From assembly GCF_900111825.1 (NCBI RefSeq), contig NZ_FOJM01000008.1:175723-239722 (forward strand): a DNA stretch of 64,000 bases. The letters run 5' to 3'. Positions 1 to 9,446 of the stretch are shown piece by piece (position 1 is the stretch's first letter; each line of letters begins with the position of its first letter). A program made the translations under genes and the position numbers. The DNA is from Pedobacter suwonensis (GTDB lineage Bacteria; Bacteroidota; Bacteroidia; Sphingobacteriales; Sphingobacteriaceae). The notes under the pieces are model-generated. The model saw only the letters and a list, made by a program, of their open reading frames with translations, did no database searches and was not told where the DNA came from.

Positions 1-387
1 GATAAAAAGGTAAAAGAAACCGATAAACTCTCTTACTTAAGAAAAGATATCAATACAAATTTTGATCTTATTCAGGTTCGTTTTAAGGAGCTTGCCCAAT
101 ATCGCGACTATAATGCAAACGAAATGAGCAAGCAAAGTATCCTGCTTAGTGATATCCAGAGTGCCAATAACCGGATCAAAGAATTGATTTCCAAAAAAAC
201 TGAATCCAGTCCGAGTTTTGATCTGTATGAGAAATTAAACAAAAATGTTGGTGCAATGGCCGATCTGCAGGATTCGCTTTTCCAATCAAGGAGCGATATA
301 CAGCGGTATAAAGAACGGATAAATGAATGCCAAAGGGCAAATCAATCTGCGGCACAAAAAATAAGAAGTGGTAGATATGGCAGGTAA
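1..387 (+). CDS. TssO-like T6SS protein, C-terminal part (cut by window start)
   Basis: The frame is open from base 1, so an internal ATG at 124 is probably not the start; about 128 C-terminal residues are visible. They are charged and predicted coiled-coil, without a membrane segment in the visible part. The C-terminus carries an N-E-C-Q motif in a helical tail, matching the D-D-C-I position in the tail of the next gene, TssO. The gene ends 10 bases before tssO, in a run of T6SSiii structural genes. I infer a second TssO-like membrane-complex subunit whose transmembrane N-terminus lies outside the window. A different coiled-coil T6SS component is possible. Confidence 0.6.
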   Translation, partial: DKKVKETDKLSYLRKDINTNFDLIQVRFKELAQYRDYNANEMSKQSILLSDIQSANNRIKELISKKTESSPSFDLYEKLNKNVGAMADLQDSLFQSRSDIQRYKERINECQRANQSAAQKIRSGRYGR

Positions 388-397
388 TTAATACGAT

Positions 398-883
398 ATG
401 ATAAAATTAAGCATAAAAGAAAGGCGCGAACAATTCCTGTTTTTTACAGCGTTGTTCGTTTTTACGGTAGGGCTTTTAAGCTTCGGGATTTTCTATAGCG
501 ATAAATCGCGGTATGAAATTTCTAAAGAAGAACTCGAAGTAAAGATTAATGAGAACGAGGCTTTCGAAAATATGGTTAAGGAAACCATGCCCACTATTGA
601 TACTACTTTTAAACAAATTACCCGTTATAACCCGAATGTGCAGGCCGTTTTTCTTAAAAACGATATCCAGCTTTCATTAGGCTCAATCAAAGCTGCATTT
701 GACCGTAAGGCATCAGATTCCCGCTATAAAATCTTTGTTCATACCGCACAGTTATACGACAGATTATTTTACGATAGACAAGAACAAAACAGAAATATTT
801 CAGATATCGAGCTGCATAAAAGACAGTTGGATGATTGTATCACCAATAGACGTCAATTACAGCAAACCATATCTGCAAGATAA
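398..883 (+). CDS. tssO: T6SS transmembrane protein TssO
   Basis: 161 residues. A short basic N-terminus is followed by one hydrophobic segment (about residues 14-32) and a long charged, largely helical domain, so it should sit in the inner membrane with most of the chain in the periplasm. Size, topology and position before the PKD protein and TssR match TssO, a subunit specific to the Bacteroidota T6SS (subtype iii), where it is thought to belong to the trans-envelope complex. A single Cys lies near the C-terminus (DDC). The family call rests on architecture and context rather than on a catalytic motif. Confidence 0.75.
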   Translation: MIKLSIKERREQFLFFTALFVFTVGLLSFGIFYSDKSRYEISKEELEVKINENEAFENMVKETMPTIDTTFKQITRYNPNVQAVFLKNDIQLSLGSIKAAFDRKASDSRYKIFVHTAQLYDRLFYDRQEQNRNISDIELHKRQLDDCITNRRQLQQTISAR

Positions 884-917
884 ACATCACCAAAAACAAC
901 CTATAAAAACGCTACCT

Positions 918-1901
918 ATGTCTGAAACAAACACCAAGCAAGTTAATTCAAATTCGCAGGGCTATGTTATTCTCTACATCCTGTTGGCTGTACTGCTCTT
1001 AACAGGCCTGATTTTCTTATTCAAGAGTTCATTGTTCGAAAAAAGGACAATTGATGCGAGAATCCTGAAGGATGAAATTTATTTAAATGAAGATCTGGTT
1101 TTCACCGATAATACCCCAAAGGCCTCCAAATGGTTATGGGAGTTTGGTAATGGTGAAAAAGCGACAACAAAAACAGGGACCTACCATTATACCAAGCCCG
1201 ATACCTATATTGTGCGCTTAACCGTTGACGGTGAACTCCGTCAGGAATTTCCGGTTACCGTGCGCGATACCGTGCACACACCCGTTTTGGATAGTATACT
1301 CACCATTAGCGGGCCAACGGCTGGTTTGGTTAACGAAGAGATCAGGCTTGAAGGCGATGGCCCAGGAAAAGATTTTGAATGGTCTTTTGGCGAAACCGGC
1401 CGCGTTGACGTTAAGGGGAAGACAGCCTTATATACCTACCGTAGCCCCGGAAAATATGTAGTCCGTCTTCGGTCAGATAAAGCCCGTAAGCCTGCCTTTC
1501 TAACCGTTCTGATTACCGATCCAAATGCCGAAATCGTTGAAGATTTAGTTGCGCCTGGTGATGGAGAACGTAAAACCATTGATGATATCAGGGCCCGCTT
1601 ACAAGCCATAGCCAACGGTGCAGATTTTAATTCCAACTATTACTACCTCATTAACAAATACATGTGCAACAACGAAAAAGTAACGGTAAATGTAGAAATG
1701 AATGGTAAGAAAAAACAGACTGATATTTATTCGTACTGTATGGGCTTAACATTTGGAGGCGAAATAGCGGTGGATGAGGCGCAGTTAACGATTAAGCCAA
1801 ACTCTACCTGTGCCAGTTTATTAAATATTAAACAACACTCTGCAACTGCCCAGCCCGCAACAACAGCAACCACTGATGCTCAGCCGGCAAAAACGAAATA
1901 G
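918..1901 (+). CDS. tssP: T6SS PKD-domain protein TssP
   Basis: The ATG at 918 (327 aa) is preferred, because an earlier in-frame start at 699 lies deep inside tssO and would put junk before the membrane anchor. Residues about 15-36 form one transmembrane helix. Two PKD-like beta-sandwich repeats follow, near 57-105 and 134-187, each with the typical W-x-F-G and Y-x-V-R-L motifs. The C-terminal part has three Cys and an Ala/Thr-rich tail. PKD-containing TssP is a component specific to T6SSiii, presumably periplasmic and part of the membrane complex. It lies between tssO and tssR on the same strand. Confidence 0.75.
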   Translation: MSETNTKQVNSNSQGYVILYILLAVLLLTGLIFLFKSSLFEKRTIDARILKDEIYLNEDLVFTDNTPKASKWLWEFGNGEKATTKTGTYHYTKPDTYIVRLTVDGELRQEFPVTVRDTVHTPVLDSILTISGPTAGLVNEEIRLEGDGPGKDFEWSFGETGRVDVKGKTALYTYRSPGKYVVRLRSDKARKPAFLTVLITDPNAEIVEDLVAPGDGERKTIDDIRARLQAIANGADFNSNYYYLINKYMCNNEKVTVNVEMNGKKKQTDIYSYCMGLTFGGEIAVDEAQLTIKPNSTCASLLNIKQHSATAQPATTATTDAQPAKTK

Positions 1902-1942
1902 ATTAACATCTTCACCTAATTTTAAGCTCATCTACATAGAAT

Positions 1943-4318
1943 ATGAAAAAATATTATGCCTTAACCATCCTATTTTTAGGAATATCGTTTGCCTATGCGC
2001 AATCACCGGCATCCTTTGGCAAAAAAGTAAAATACATGCCTAAATCTTACGAGAGGCCGGCCGAAACCATAGATATTAACGATAATACCGGCAGAAGCAG
2101 CCTACCATGGATTGTTTTTTCCGACCGTGAAGATAATTATACAACCACGGCGCCTGGTGGAAGCCTTATCATGAAAAAAATCAGCTTTATGGAACCTTTT
2201 TATGTTTCTAAAGAAGAGAACGGCTATTTGAAACTAATCAAATATAAAGCGGGCATGATCAGGGGAAGGAAAATCAATGATAAAAAGAGCGCCATCAGCT
2301 ACGGATGGATAGCAAAATCAAAATTGCTTTTATGGCAACGTGCATTCTCTAACCAAAAAACAGGTTATGCTGAGAAAGCCATTGGTATTGTAAATGGCAA
2401 AAATGCCTTAACCGAACCAAAATTTTATTTCGATACTACCGATTCCATCTTGGTTTACAATACGCCTGAACTTAAAGACAGAAGGGCAAAAGTGAGGTTG
2501 CACGAAATTGCTTACATCTATAAAAAATCAGAAGATGGTAAAAAATACCTGATCGGCTCTGATGACCAGCTGGTTGCAGATAGTGCGCTGAAAAGTGTTT
2601 ATGGATGGGTTTCTGCTGAGGCAGTACACCACTGGGGTGATCGTTTATACATCACCTCCATTAAACCTGGCGATTACGACAAGGATGATTCTACCTCAAT
2701 GGCCATTAAAAACGGAATCGATAACGGAACTGCTTTTGTGATAGACCCCTTATTGCCAAGAGAAAACCTGATTCTGCGTAGTGTACCTGTTGTTTCAAAT
2801 GATGATGGTGCAAACACAGTTGGCATTGCCACCGATGTTTACAATAAAAAAGATAATAAGCTATTAACCATTAACGGTTCATCCCTTTCTTATCAGGATT
2901 ATTTGAATCTGCGCAAAAATAGAACAAAGGTAAATATTGTTTTTGTAGTGGATGGAGGAAGTCCAATGACCAAATATCTTTCCGGGATGACCAATACCAT
3001 TGGTTCATTCGAAAACCTTATGGGCGATTTTGGTAAGGGTACAAAGGTAAACTATGGCGGTGTAGTGTACCGGGGCGAAACCGGCTGCGGGCAGCAAGGT
3101 ATTTTTGTAAGCCCGATCCAGGATGATTACCGGAAGTTTATGAATTTCTTATCAAACCAGGCAAAAAACACCATGAGGTGTAATGGAGAGATTACTGAAA
3201 GTCCGGTTTTTAGTGCTTTAAAAGCTGGAATAAATTTATTTAAAGGAAAAAAGAACGAAACCAACTTAATTATTTTAGTGGGCAGTACCGGAAACACAGG
3301 CGGCACCAATAATTACCTCATCAATGAGTTGAGTGAGCAGGTGGCCCTTGCAGATGCCCGAATTTTAGCCTTACAGGTATATAGCGATTTTAACCAGTCG
3401 TTTAATGATTTTGTTATCCAATCTCGCAAACTGGTTTCAGAATCAGCCATCCGTGCGGCCGAGTACAGAAAAAATACTATGGTTAAGGGAGAAGGATTGA
3501 AAAGCTTTCAGCCTTACAACACGAGCTTGCAAGACTCTATTTCTTACTATCTGGACTATCCTAAAAATAGTTTGATACAAGGCGGTGTGGTTTTCCCGAC
3601 CAAAGGATCGGTAAACTCCAACCAGAGTATGACGATTGCCCTACGTCGTTTTATAAAAGAAACCAATATGGATATCGTCAACCAGATCAGCTCTTTAGAT
3701 AGTGCTTTCCGTTTAACAGGTATTTCACGTAAAAACCTGTCAGCCGATGTGGAAGCTTTATTACCTCAGCCTGTCGGTATGGAAGTGGCCGATCGTATGC
3801 CGCATAATGCTTTTAAATATTATACTACTGCCAGTATATCTGCCGATGTAGTAAAAAATAATCCGACCACTTTACAATATGCAATTGTACTGAACAATAT
3901 GGAGTACAAACAGATTGTAGATGTTTTTTCGATTATGTTAGGGCAAAACCTTCAGGCAGATCAATCCTCTTTCAGGAGAAAGCTGGTTAAAAACTATGTA
4001 AGGATGCCTAAGCAGTTGTTGGGTATGAAGATGTCATCGGGTGATATCAAGGCCATGACGCTAACAAACTACATTAAGTTGGTTACAGGTTTACCTCTAA
4101 ACAATGAGTTTTTATCGAAATATACGGTAAGCGATTTAAAGAACACCTCTAAAATGCCGCTTGATCAGTTTGAAGCCTATATTAAATTATTGGATCAGTC
4201 GGTTCAGCAGATTAAGAGAGCTACGCAGATTGAACAACAGTTCATTTCGAACGGCAAAATCTACTACTACATTACCGAAAATAATTTTAACCCGGCAGTA
4301 TTGCCTGCAACCAACTAA
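1943..4318 (+). CDS. tssR: T6SS protein TssR, vWA-like
   Basis: 791 aa with an N-terminal signal peptide (hydrophobic segment ending AYA-Q near residue 19) and no lipobox, so exported to the periplasm. Around residues 325-530 there is a von Willebrand A-like fold: a hydrophobic beta strand ending in D-G-G-S-P at about 335-340 and a later ILVGSTGN strand. The metal-binding motif is atypical, since the first Ser of D-x-S-x-S is Gly. Size, signal peptide and place directly before clpV fit TssR of the Bacteroidota T6SS. The C-terminal 250 residues are helical and unassigned. Confidence 0.8.
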   Translation: MKKYYALTILFLGISFAYAQSPASFGKKVKYMPKSYERPAETIDINDNTGRSSLPWIVFSDREDNYTTTAPGGSLIMKKISFMEPFYVSKEENGYLKLIKYKAGMIRGRKINDKKSAISYGWIAKSKLLLWQRAFSNQKTGYAEKAIGIVNGKNALTEPKFYFDTTDSILVYNTPELKDRRAKVRLHEIAYIYKKSEDGKKYLIGSDDQLVADSALKSVYGWVSAEAVHHWGDRLYITSIKPGDYDKDDSTSMAIKNGIDNGTAFVIDPLLPRENLILRSVPVVSNDDGANTVGIATDVYNKKDNKLLTINGSSLSYQDYLNLRKNRTKVNIVFVVDGGSPMTKYLSGMTNTIGSFENLMGDFGKGTKVNYGGVVYRGETGCGQQGIFVSPIQDDYRKFMNFLSNQAKNTMRCNGEITESPVFSALKAGINLFKGKKNETNLIILVGSTGNTGGTNNYLINELSEQVALADARILALQVYSDFNQSFNDFVIQSRKLVSESAIRAAEYRKNTMVKGEGLKSFQPYNTSLQDSISYYLDYPKNSLIQGGVVFPTKGSVNSNQSMTIALRRFIKETNMDIVNQISSLDSAFRLTGISRKNLSADVEALLPQPVGMEVADRMPHNAFKYYTTASISADVVKNNPTTLQYAIVLNNMEYKQIVDVFSIMLGQNLQADQSSFRRKLVKNYVRMPKQLLGMKMSSGDIKAMTLTNYIKLVTGLPLNNEFLSKYTVSDLKNTSKMPLDQFEAYIKLLDQSVQQIKRATQIEQQFISNGKIYYYITENNFNPAVLPATN

Positions 4319-4323
4319 AGGCT

Positions 4324-6810
4324 ATGGCAGTTACAAATTTAAGTGAATCGGTAAAAACAGCGTTGCATATTGCGCAGTCGCTGGCAAAGGAATACAGAAA
4401 CGAATTGTTTTCTGCAGCTCATTTGTTAAAAGGATTAATGCATAAAGATGTAGGTTTAAGATCGTTTATCACTTCCATTGGTAAAGACGAGGAGTATATC
4501 AGCGAATGGGCTGAAGTTCGGATAGATGAACAACCAAAAGCGGCAAGCCTTAGTGATACCGTTAGCGGTGCCCCGGAAATTGCGGTGATTTTTGAAGAAG
4601 CCGATAATGTGCGTATTAAACTCGGGTTAGATTTAATTACCCCGGTTTGTGTATTAACCGCACTGGCAAAACCGGGTATCGGCTTTCAGCCCGATCAGTT
4701 AAAATCATTTCCGATCAAAGAACGCGAAATTTTGGATCTCTATGTAAAAGATGAAGAAATTTCGAAAGCAGTTTCGCCGGATAAAACAAATGCTGGTCCG
4801 GAAAATAAAAGTACAGGCAATGCGCTGTATAAATATTGCCTGGACCGCCTGCAAATGGTTAGAGATGGCAAAACAGACCCCATAATTGGTCGTGACAAGG
4901 AAACCCGGCAAATGATGGAAATCCTTTGCCGCAGAACCAAACCCAATGTTATTTTAACTGGCGATGCCGGTGTAGGCAAAACAGCATTGGTTGATGGCTT
5001 TGCGATTGATATTGTAAACCAGAACGTTCCCGATCGTTTAAAACCGGTTCAGCTTTTCGAATTGGATTTAGGATCGTTAATTGCCGGTGCATCTTATAAG
5101 GGAGAAATTGAGGACCGTTTAAAAAACATCATCAAAGAAATAAAACAGTTTGAAAAAGCGGTACTCTTTATTGATGAAATCCATACCTTATTGGATAGTA
5201 AAGGTCCTTTGGGGGCTGGGATTGGTAATTTACTGAAACCAGAACTTGCCCGTGGCGAAATCACTGTGATCGGGGCGACCACTATTGATGAGTATCGTAA
5301 GATTATTGAGCCTGAGCAGGCTTTTAGCAGGCGTTTTGAAGTACTTCAGGTAAATGAACCAAATGAAGAAAGTACCATAAAAATGTTGCAGAAACTTGCA
5401 GTGAAATACGAAGAACACCATACATTAACCATTGAGCAGGATGCTTTAGGGGAATGTGTGCGTTTGGCCAAACGTTACATGAAAGACAGAAGGCTGCCTG
5501 ATTCCGCGTTTGATCTCTTAGACAGGACCATGGCTGCGATGAAAATGATGAACGATACCTCCGACCAGGCCATTGACAGTTTGGAGGCAGAATTAGAAAC
5601 ATTAAATGCCAATACAGAAGAATCAGAAGCTGATCGTTTTGCAGATTATAAATGGCTTTATTCCTTACTTCAAAATAAGTTAAGTCCGGTTTTATTAGGC
5701 CGTTTAACGGATGAAACACAGACTGACGCCTTTGAAACCGCTGATGAATACCAGGATTATATCAACAGCAGCCTGCAGGAATTAAAAAAATATGCTGCTG
5801 AAAAAAGCGACCGCATTTCTAAACAGGATATCGCTTCGATAGTGGCCTATAAAACAGGCATCCCAATGGGAAAACTGCAGGCTGGTGAGAAGGAAAAACT
5901 GCTCAATATGGAACAATACCTTAAAAAACGGGTAGTAGGTCAGGATCAGGCTTTAAAAGCTGTTTCTGATGCCATATTGGAATCGCGCAGTGGCTTGAAC
6001 AAAAAAGGACAGCCAATTGGGTCTTTCTTTTTGCTGGGCCCAACGGGTACAGGTAAAACCGAACTGGCCAAATCAATTGCCGAGTTTTTATTTAATGATG
6101 AAAAGGCAATGATCAGGTTCGATATGTCAGAATTTAAAGAAGAACACAGTGCAGCCCTGCTTTATGGTGCGCCCCCGGGCTATGTGGGGTATGAAGAAGG
6201 TGGTCTGTTGGTGAATAAAATCAGGCAGCAGCCTTACTCGGTGCTATTGTTCGATGAGATTGAAAAAGCACACCCTTCGGTTTTCGATACCTTTTTGCAG
6301 ATTCTGGATGAGGGCCATATGCACGATCGTTTAGGAAAAGAGGGAGATTTTAGCAATTCGCTTATCCTTTTTACCTCAAATATTGGCAGCGAATGGATAG
6401 CAGAACAGATAGGAAAAGGCGTGGTTCCGGCTTCAAACCAATTAATGGAGGTTATGGCAGGACATTTCCGTCCTGAATTTTTAGCCCGGATTTCTGAAAT
6501 TGTTCCGTTTGCACCAATTAACGAAAGTAACGTGGTGCGCATTTTTGAAATTCAGTTAAACAGTTTGGTACAGTCGCTGAACAAAATGGGTATCGAATTT
6601 GAAATAGCAGAAGATGCCAAGAAAATGATTGCTTTAGATGGCTTTACGCCCAAATATGGAGCAAGGCAATTATCAGCAGTGATCAGAAATCTATTGCGCA
6701 GGCCGATTTCCAAATACATCATTTCCGGCGAGCTTAAAAAAGGATCGAAGATTAAAGTAAGCAAACATGCTGAAGAAGATAAAATAGAGTGGAATATTAT
6801 TCAGCCATAA
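4324..6810 (+). CDS. tssH: T6SS ATPase TssH (ClpV)
   Basis: 828 aa, a two-ring AAA+ disaggregase of the ClpB/ClpV class that recycles contracted TssB/TssC sheath in the cytoplasm. It has an N-terminal Clp repeat domain (about 1-145), a first AAA module with Walker A GDAGVGKT near residue 215 and Walker B VLFIDEIH, a short middle region (about 420-500), and a second AAA module with Walker A GPTGTGKT near 572 and Walker B LLFDEIEKAH, followed by the Clp C-terminal D2-small domain. The start is five bases after the tssR stop, so the two are probably cotranscribed. Housekeeping ClpB is the alternative, but the context favours TssH. Confidence 0.9.
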   Translation: MAVTNLSESVKTALHIAQSLAKEYRNELFSAAHLLKGLMHKDVGLRSFITSIGKDEEYISEWAEVRIDEQPKAASLSDTVSGAPEIAVIFEEADNVRIKLGLDLITPVCVLTALAKPGIGFQPDQLKSFPIKEREILDLYVKDEEISKAVSPDKTNAGPENKSTGNALYKYCLDRLQMVRDGKTDPIIGRDKETRQMMEILCRRTKPNVILTGDAGVGKTALVDGFAIDIVNQNVPDRLKPVQLFELDLGSLIAGASYKGEIEDRLKNIIKEIKQFEKAVLFIDEIHTLLDSKGPLGAGIGNLLKPELARGEITVIGATTIDEYRKIIEPEQAFSRRFEVLQVNEPNEESTIKMLQKLAVKYEEHHTLTIEQDALGECVRLAKRYMKDRRLPDSAFDLLDRTMAAMKMMNDTSDQAIDSLEAELETLNANTEESEADRFADYKWLYSLLQNKLSPVLLGRLTDETQTDAFETADEYQDYINSSLQELKKYAAEKSDRISKQDIASIVAYKTGIPMGKLQAGEKEKLLNMEQYLKKRVVGQDQALKAVSDAILESRSGLNKKGQPIGSFFLLGPTGTGKTELAKSIAEFLFNDEKAMIRFDMSEFKEEHSAALLYGAPPGYVGYEEGGLLVNKIRQQPYSVLLFDEIEKAHPSVFDTFLQILDEGHMHDRLGKEGDFSNSLILFTSNIGSEWIAEQIGKGVVPASNQLMEVMAGHFRPEFLARISEIVPFAPINESNVVRIFEIQLNSLVQSLNKMGIEFEIAEDAKKMIALDGFTPKYGARQLSAVIRNLLRRPISKYIISGELKKGSKIKVSKHAEEDKIEWNIIQP

Positions 6811-6896
6811 GCCATTATATTGGAACAAAAATTGAGTTAAAATGTTAACTATTATATTATTAGTATAAATTAATCGTAAATCTAAATCAACATATT

Positions 6897-7343
6897 ATGT
6901 TTAACTATGAAATTGGAGGTAACGAGCGGAAAATTGATACGTCAGAAGCCTTCGCGGAGATTGCCCATAATAAAACGCTTTTCGTACAAAAACTTACCGA
7001 TAACGAACCCATAAAACCGGAAAAGGTAGAAGGACTAAAAACCGTTAAGGAAGTATTTGCCCATTATAAACCAAATGTAAAAGTAGCTTTTGAAAAGCAG
7101 GATGGATCTACCGTTGGCGAAACCTTAAATTTTAATGATCTGGGCGATTTCGGTGTCAAAAATATCATCAATCAAAGCAACTACCTTACAGATGTGAACA
7201 TTGAGCGGGAGATGTCGCTTAATGTGATTAAACAGTTAAAATCGAACAAAACCTTAAAAGCTACATTGGATGATGAAGAAACTAAATCGGCCTTCATCAG
7301 TGCTTTGAAGAACTTTGTAGATGAATTGGAGCAAAATAAATAA
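6897..7343 (+). CDS. tssB: T6SS contractile sheath small subunit TssB
   Basis: 148 aa, no signal peptide or membrane segment. The size and a basic/acidic soluble sequence with F-N-D-L-G-D-F in the centre match the TssB (VipA-like) small sheath protein, which intertwines with TssC to form the contractile tube around Hcp. It lies 18 bases before tssC. The 86-base AT-rich gap after tssH could hold a separate promoter, though I see no clear -7 box. The assignment depends partly on pairing with TssC. Confidence 0.85.
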   Translation: MFNYEIGGNERKIDTSEAFAEIAHNKTLFVQKLTDNEPIKPEKVEGLKTVKEVFAHYKPNVKVAFEKQDGSTVGETLNFNDLGDFGVKNIINQSNYLTDVNIEREMSLNVIKQLKSNKTLKATLDDEETKSAFISALKNFVDELEQNK

Positions 7344-7361
7344 TCTTAACGCGGAGAAAAC

Positions 7362-8750
7362 ATGTCAAATCCTCAAGAATTAAAAGCAGACCAAAATATA
7401 TCCGAAGCAGGTTTTAGACCGGCAGAAGGTAAAACCATAGAAAAAACATCACTTAAAGATAACTTAGAAAAACTGGCCAGGGTTGGCGGTTTCGATTTGT
7501 TGGAAGCAACAGTTGATGGTCTTCAGAATTTAAATCCGGAAAGAAAAGCACGGAAACAGATTTTTTTAACCGGCGACGAAAAGAAGAAGGAACGCGAAGA
7601 GCTGAAAAAGAAAATCCAGCTTTGGATAGAAGTACTTGAGTCTTCCGGTTCGGTGGCCGATATGGTTGAAAAAAGTACTGAAAAACTGAATGCTGCAGAA
7701 GAAAACTTAAATAAGAACATTGCTACCGCGTTAGAAAGTACCAGGGAACTGGAACAGGCTTACCGTTCGGTACATTTATTTTATAAAAATACCGAGTCAG
7801 ACAAACTGAAAAACGTGGTGCTGTTAAATGCTTCAATGGATCAGATCAAAGATCTTGATAATCCGCGTTTCATAGAGTATGTAGATGATGAATTAAAGCA
7901 GAATTACGATCGTTTGGATCTTCGTAACAACTATTCATTGATGGTTGTTCCGGGTTATATGGGGTCTAATAAAGTACTCGAAAGATGGGCTAAGATCGCA
8001 CACAACAATAAAGCGATGCTGGTAACCGATTTTGCCGATTTGGATCAGCCGGATGATGTACTTGATTTATTTACCGCCGCCAACTTCACCGGCGGAGATG
8101 CCTTTAGATCAAACGTAATCATGACCTGTAACTGGCTGGTAGGCCGTGGTAAAGTGGCAGAGGTAGGCGAGGAAGATGATCTTACCGTGCCAGGATCGGC
8201 AGCTCTAGCCGGTAAAATGTACTATACCCTGATGTCGCAGGTTACGGCGGGTAAAAAACATGGTGCTATCAATGAAGTTGATGGTGTGAAATTCGATTTA
8301 AAGAAAAGTGAAATCTCTCATTTAGAGCGGGTAGGTTTAGTGCCAATGGTTAATGAGTACGGTAAAGTAATGGCTTTCTCAGCTAAAACACTATTCAATG
8401 GCGATAATATTGGTTTACAAACCTATTCAGTAGTGCGTGTATTCGATTATATTACCAAAGTATTGTTTGATTTCCTGAACAGAAGGGCTTTCGAGAACTG
8501 GACTTCCAAAACCGAACAGGATCTTCGCGGACAGATTGTTAAATTTTTGGATGGCATCCAGGGCGCCGACCGTTTGATTGAGCGTTTCAAGATTATGCGT
8601 TTCGAAAGGGATGAACAGCAAAAAGACAGAATTCACCTGGATATCCACATTACACCGTATTTCCCGGCCAAAAGTTTTGTGGTAAAACTAGACGGACATA
8701 AAGGTGAAGATGAAAGTACCACCTGGAGCTCAGAATATAATCAGCAATAG
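7362..8750 (+). CDS. tssC: T6SS contractile sheath large subunit TssC
   Basis: 462 aa, soluble. The central and C-terminal parts have the TssC (VipB-like) hallmarks: a M-V-V-P-G-Y-M-G-S segment, G-G-D-A-F-R-S-N, F-N-R-R-A-F-E-N-W and a C-terminal strand of the type I-H-L-D-I-H-I-T-P-Y-F-P-A-K used for sheath assembly. The N-terminal 100 residues are a charged helical extension. With TssB it forms the sheath that contracts to expel the Hcp/VgrG needle. A strong terminator follows at once, so this is the end of the structural transcript. Confidence 0.9.
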   Translation: MSNPQELKADQNISEAGFRPAEGKTIEKTSLKDNLEKLARVGGFDLLEATVDGLQNLNPERKARKQIFLTGDEKKKEREELKKKIQLWIEVLESSGSVADMVEKSTEKLNAAEENLNKNIATALESTRELEQAYRSVHLFYKNTESDKLKNVVLLNASMDQIKDLDNPRFIEYVDDELKQNYDRLDLRNNYSLMVVPGYMGSNKVLERWAKIAHNNKAMLVTDFADLDQPDDVLDLFTAANFTGGDAFRSNVIMTCNWLVGRGKVAEVGEEDDLTVPGSAALAGKMYYTLMSQVTAGKKHGAINEVDGVKFDLKKSEISHLERVGLVPMVNEYGKVMAFSAKTLFNGDNIGLQTYSVVRVFDYITKVLFDFLNRRAFENWTSKTEQDLRGQIVKFLDGIQGADRLIERFKIMRFERDEQQKDRIHLDIHITPYFPAKSFVVKLDGHKGEDESTTWSSEYNQQ

Positions 8751-8771
8751 TTTTTGATAGCTGAAAATAAA

Positions 8772-8798
8772 AACCCAACCCTGGCGTTGGGTTTTTTT
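8772..8798 (+). terminator. Rho-independent terminator after tssC
   Basis: An 8-bp perfect stem (AACCCAAC / GTTGGGTT) with a 6-base loop is followed by a run of T, 21 bases after the tssC stop. Confidence 0.9.
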
Positions 8799-8831
8799 AT
8801 GGGGTATGCATAACACTTAACAAATTCTTTA

Positions 8832-8839
8832 TAATTTTG
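8832..8839 (+). promoter_or_regulatory. -7 box TAATTTTG before the oxidoreductase gene
   Basis: A perfect match to the Bacteroidota -7 consensus TAnnTTTG, 34 bases before the ATG at 8874 and directly after the tssC terminator. No convincing -33 TTTG is present at the usual spacing, so this is a likely but unproven promoter. Confidence 0.45.
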
Positions 8840-8873
8840 TAATGCATCAGCCCAATCAGATTAATCAAAAAAA

Positions 8874-9446
8874 ATGAAGCAAGTACTTATCCTGAATGGG
8901 GATATCGAAAAAAACGCGTCTACAAATTTCCTGATTAACGCTTATAAGCAAGGTGCAGAAAGTGCTGGTGCTACCGTTAGGGAGTTGGCCATTATCGATC
9001 TGATATTTAACTCGAACAAGCTATTTAACAATAGACAGATTGCCGAGTTAGAGCCTGATTTGCAGAAAGCCTTAACGGCAATCAGGCAAAGCAACCATAT
9101 TGTACTTTTTTGTCCGGTGTATGTGGATCATATTCCGGCAAAGATTAAAGGCTTTTTTGACCGTTTGTTTATGCCTGATCAGGTTTTTGCTACGCAGCAA
9201 CAAAACGTGAATAATAACTTCAGTGGCCGCTCGGCTAGAATTGTATCCATTTTAGATGAAGCCACTTTTAAGGAGTGGAAAGCAAATAAAAAAACTACTT
9301 ACCTTTCTATCAAAAAAGTGGTTTTTGAAAAATGCAAAATGAGCCCGGTATTGACCAATACTATAGGCGAACTACATTCGCTTGAAAATCACTACAGCCA
9401 GAAATGGTTGGCTAAAATGGAGAAATTTGGATCGCAGCTGATTTAA
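8874..9446 (+). CDS. Flavodoxin-fold NAD(P)H-dependent oxidoreductase
   Basis: 190 aa, soluble. The N-terminal strand and loop (V-L-I-L-N-G-D, then N-A-S-T-N-F) is an FMN-phosphate-binding turn of the flavodoxin-2/NADPH-quinone reductase fold, and a later F-C-P-V-Y-V-D-H-I-P-A-K-I-K-G-F-F-D-R segment is the usual second flavin contact. It probably moves two electrons from NAD(P)H to a quinone or other acceptor through FMN. It sits between tssC and hcp but has its own promoter-like box and follows a terminator, so a role in secretion is not implied. The substrate is unknown. Confidence 0.75.
   Translation: MKQVLILNGDIEKNASTNFLINAYKQGAESAGATVRELAIIDLIFNSNKLFNNRQIAELEPDLQKALTAIRQSNHIVLFCPVYVDHIPAKIKGFFDRLFMPDQVFATQQQNVNNNFSGRSARIVSILDEATFKEWKANKKTTYLSIKKVVFEKCKMSPVLTNTIGELHSLENHYSQKWLAKMEKFGSQLI

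Noticed and set aside
5324..5719. 131-codon minus-strand frame inside tssH
   Set aside because: It lies entirely within the well-supported ATPase gene and has Cys/Trp-rich antisense composition.
8874..9446. T6SS component, because it lies between tssC and hcp
   Set aside because: It is a flavodoxin-fold reductase behind a strong terminator with its own promoter-like box.
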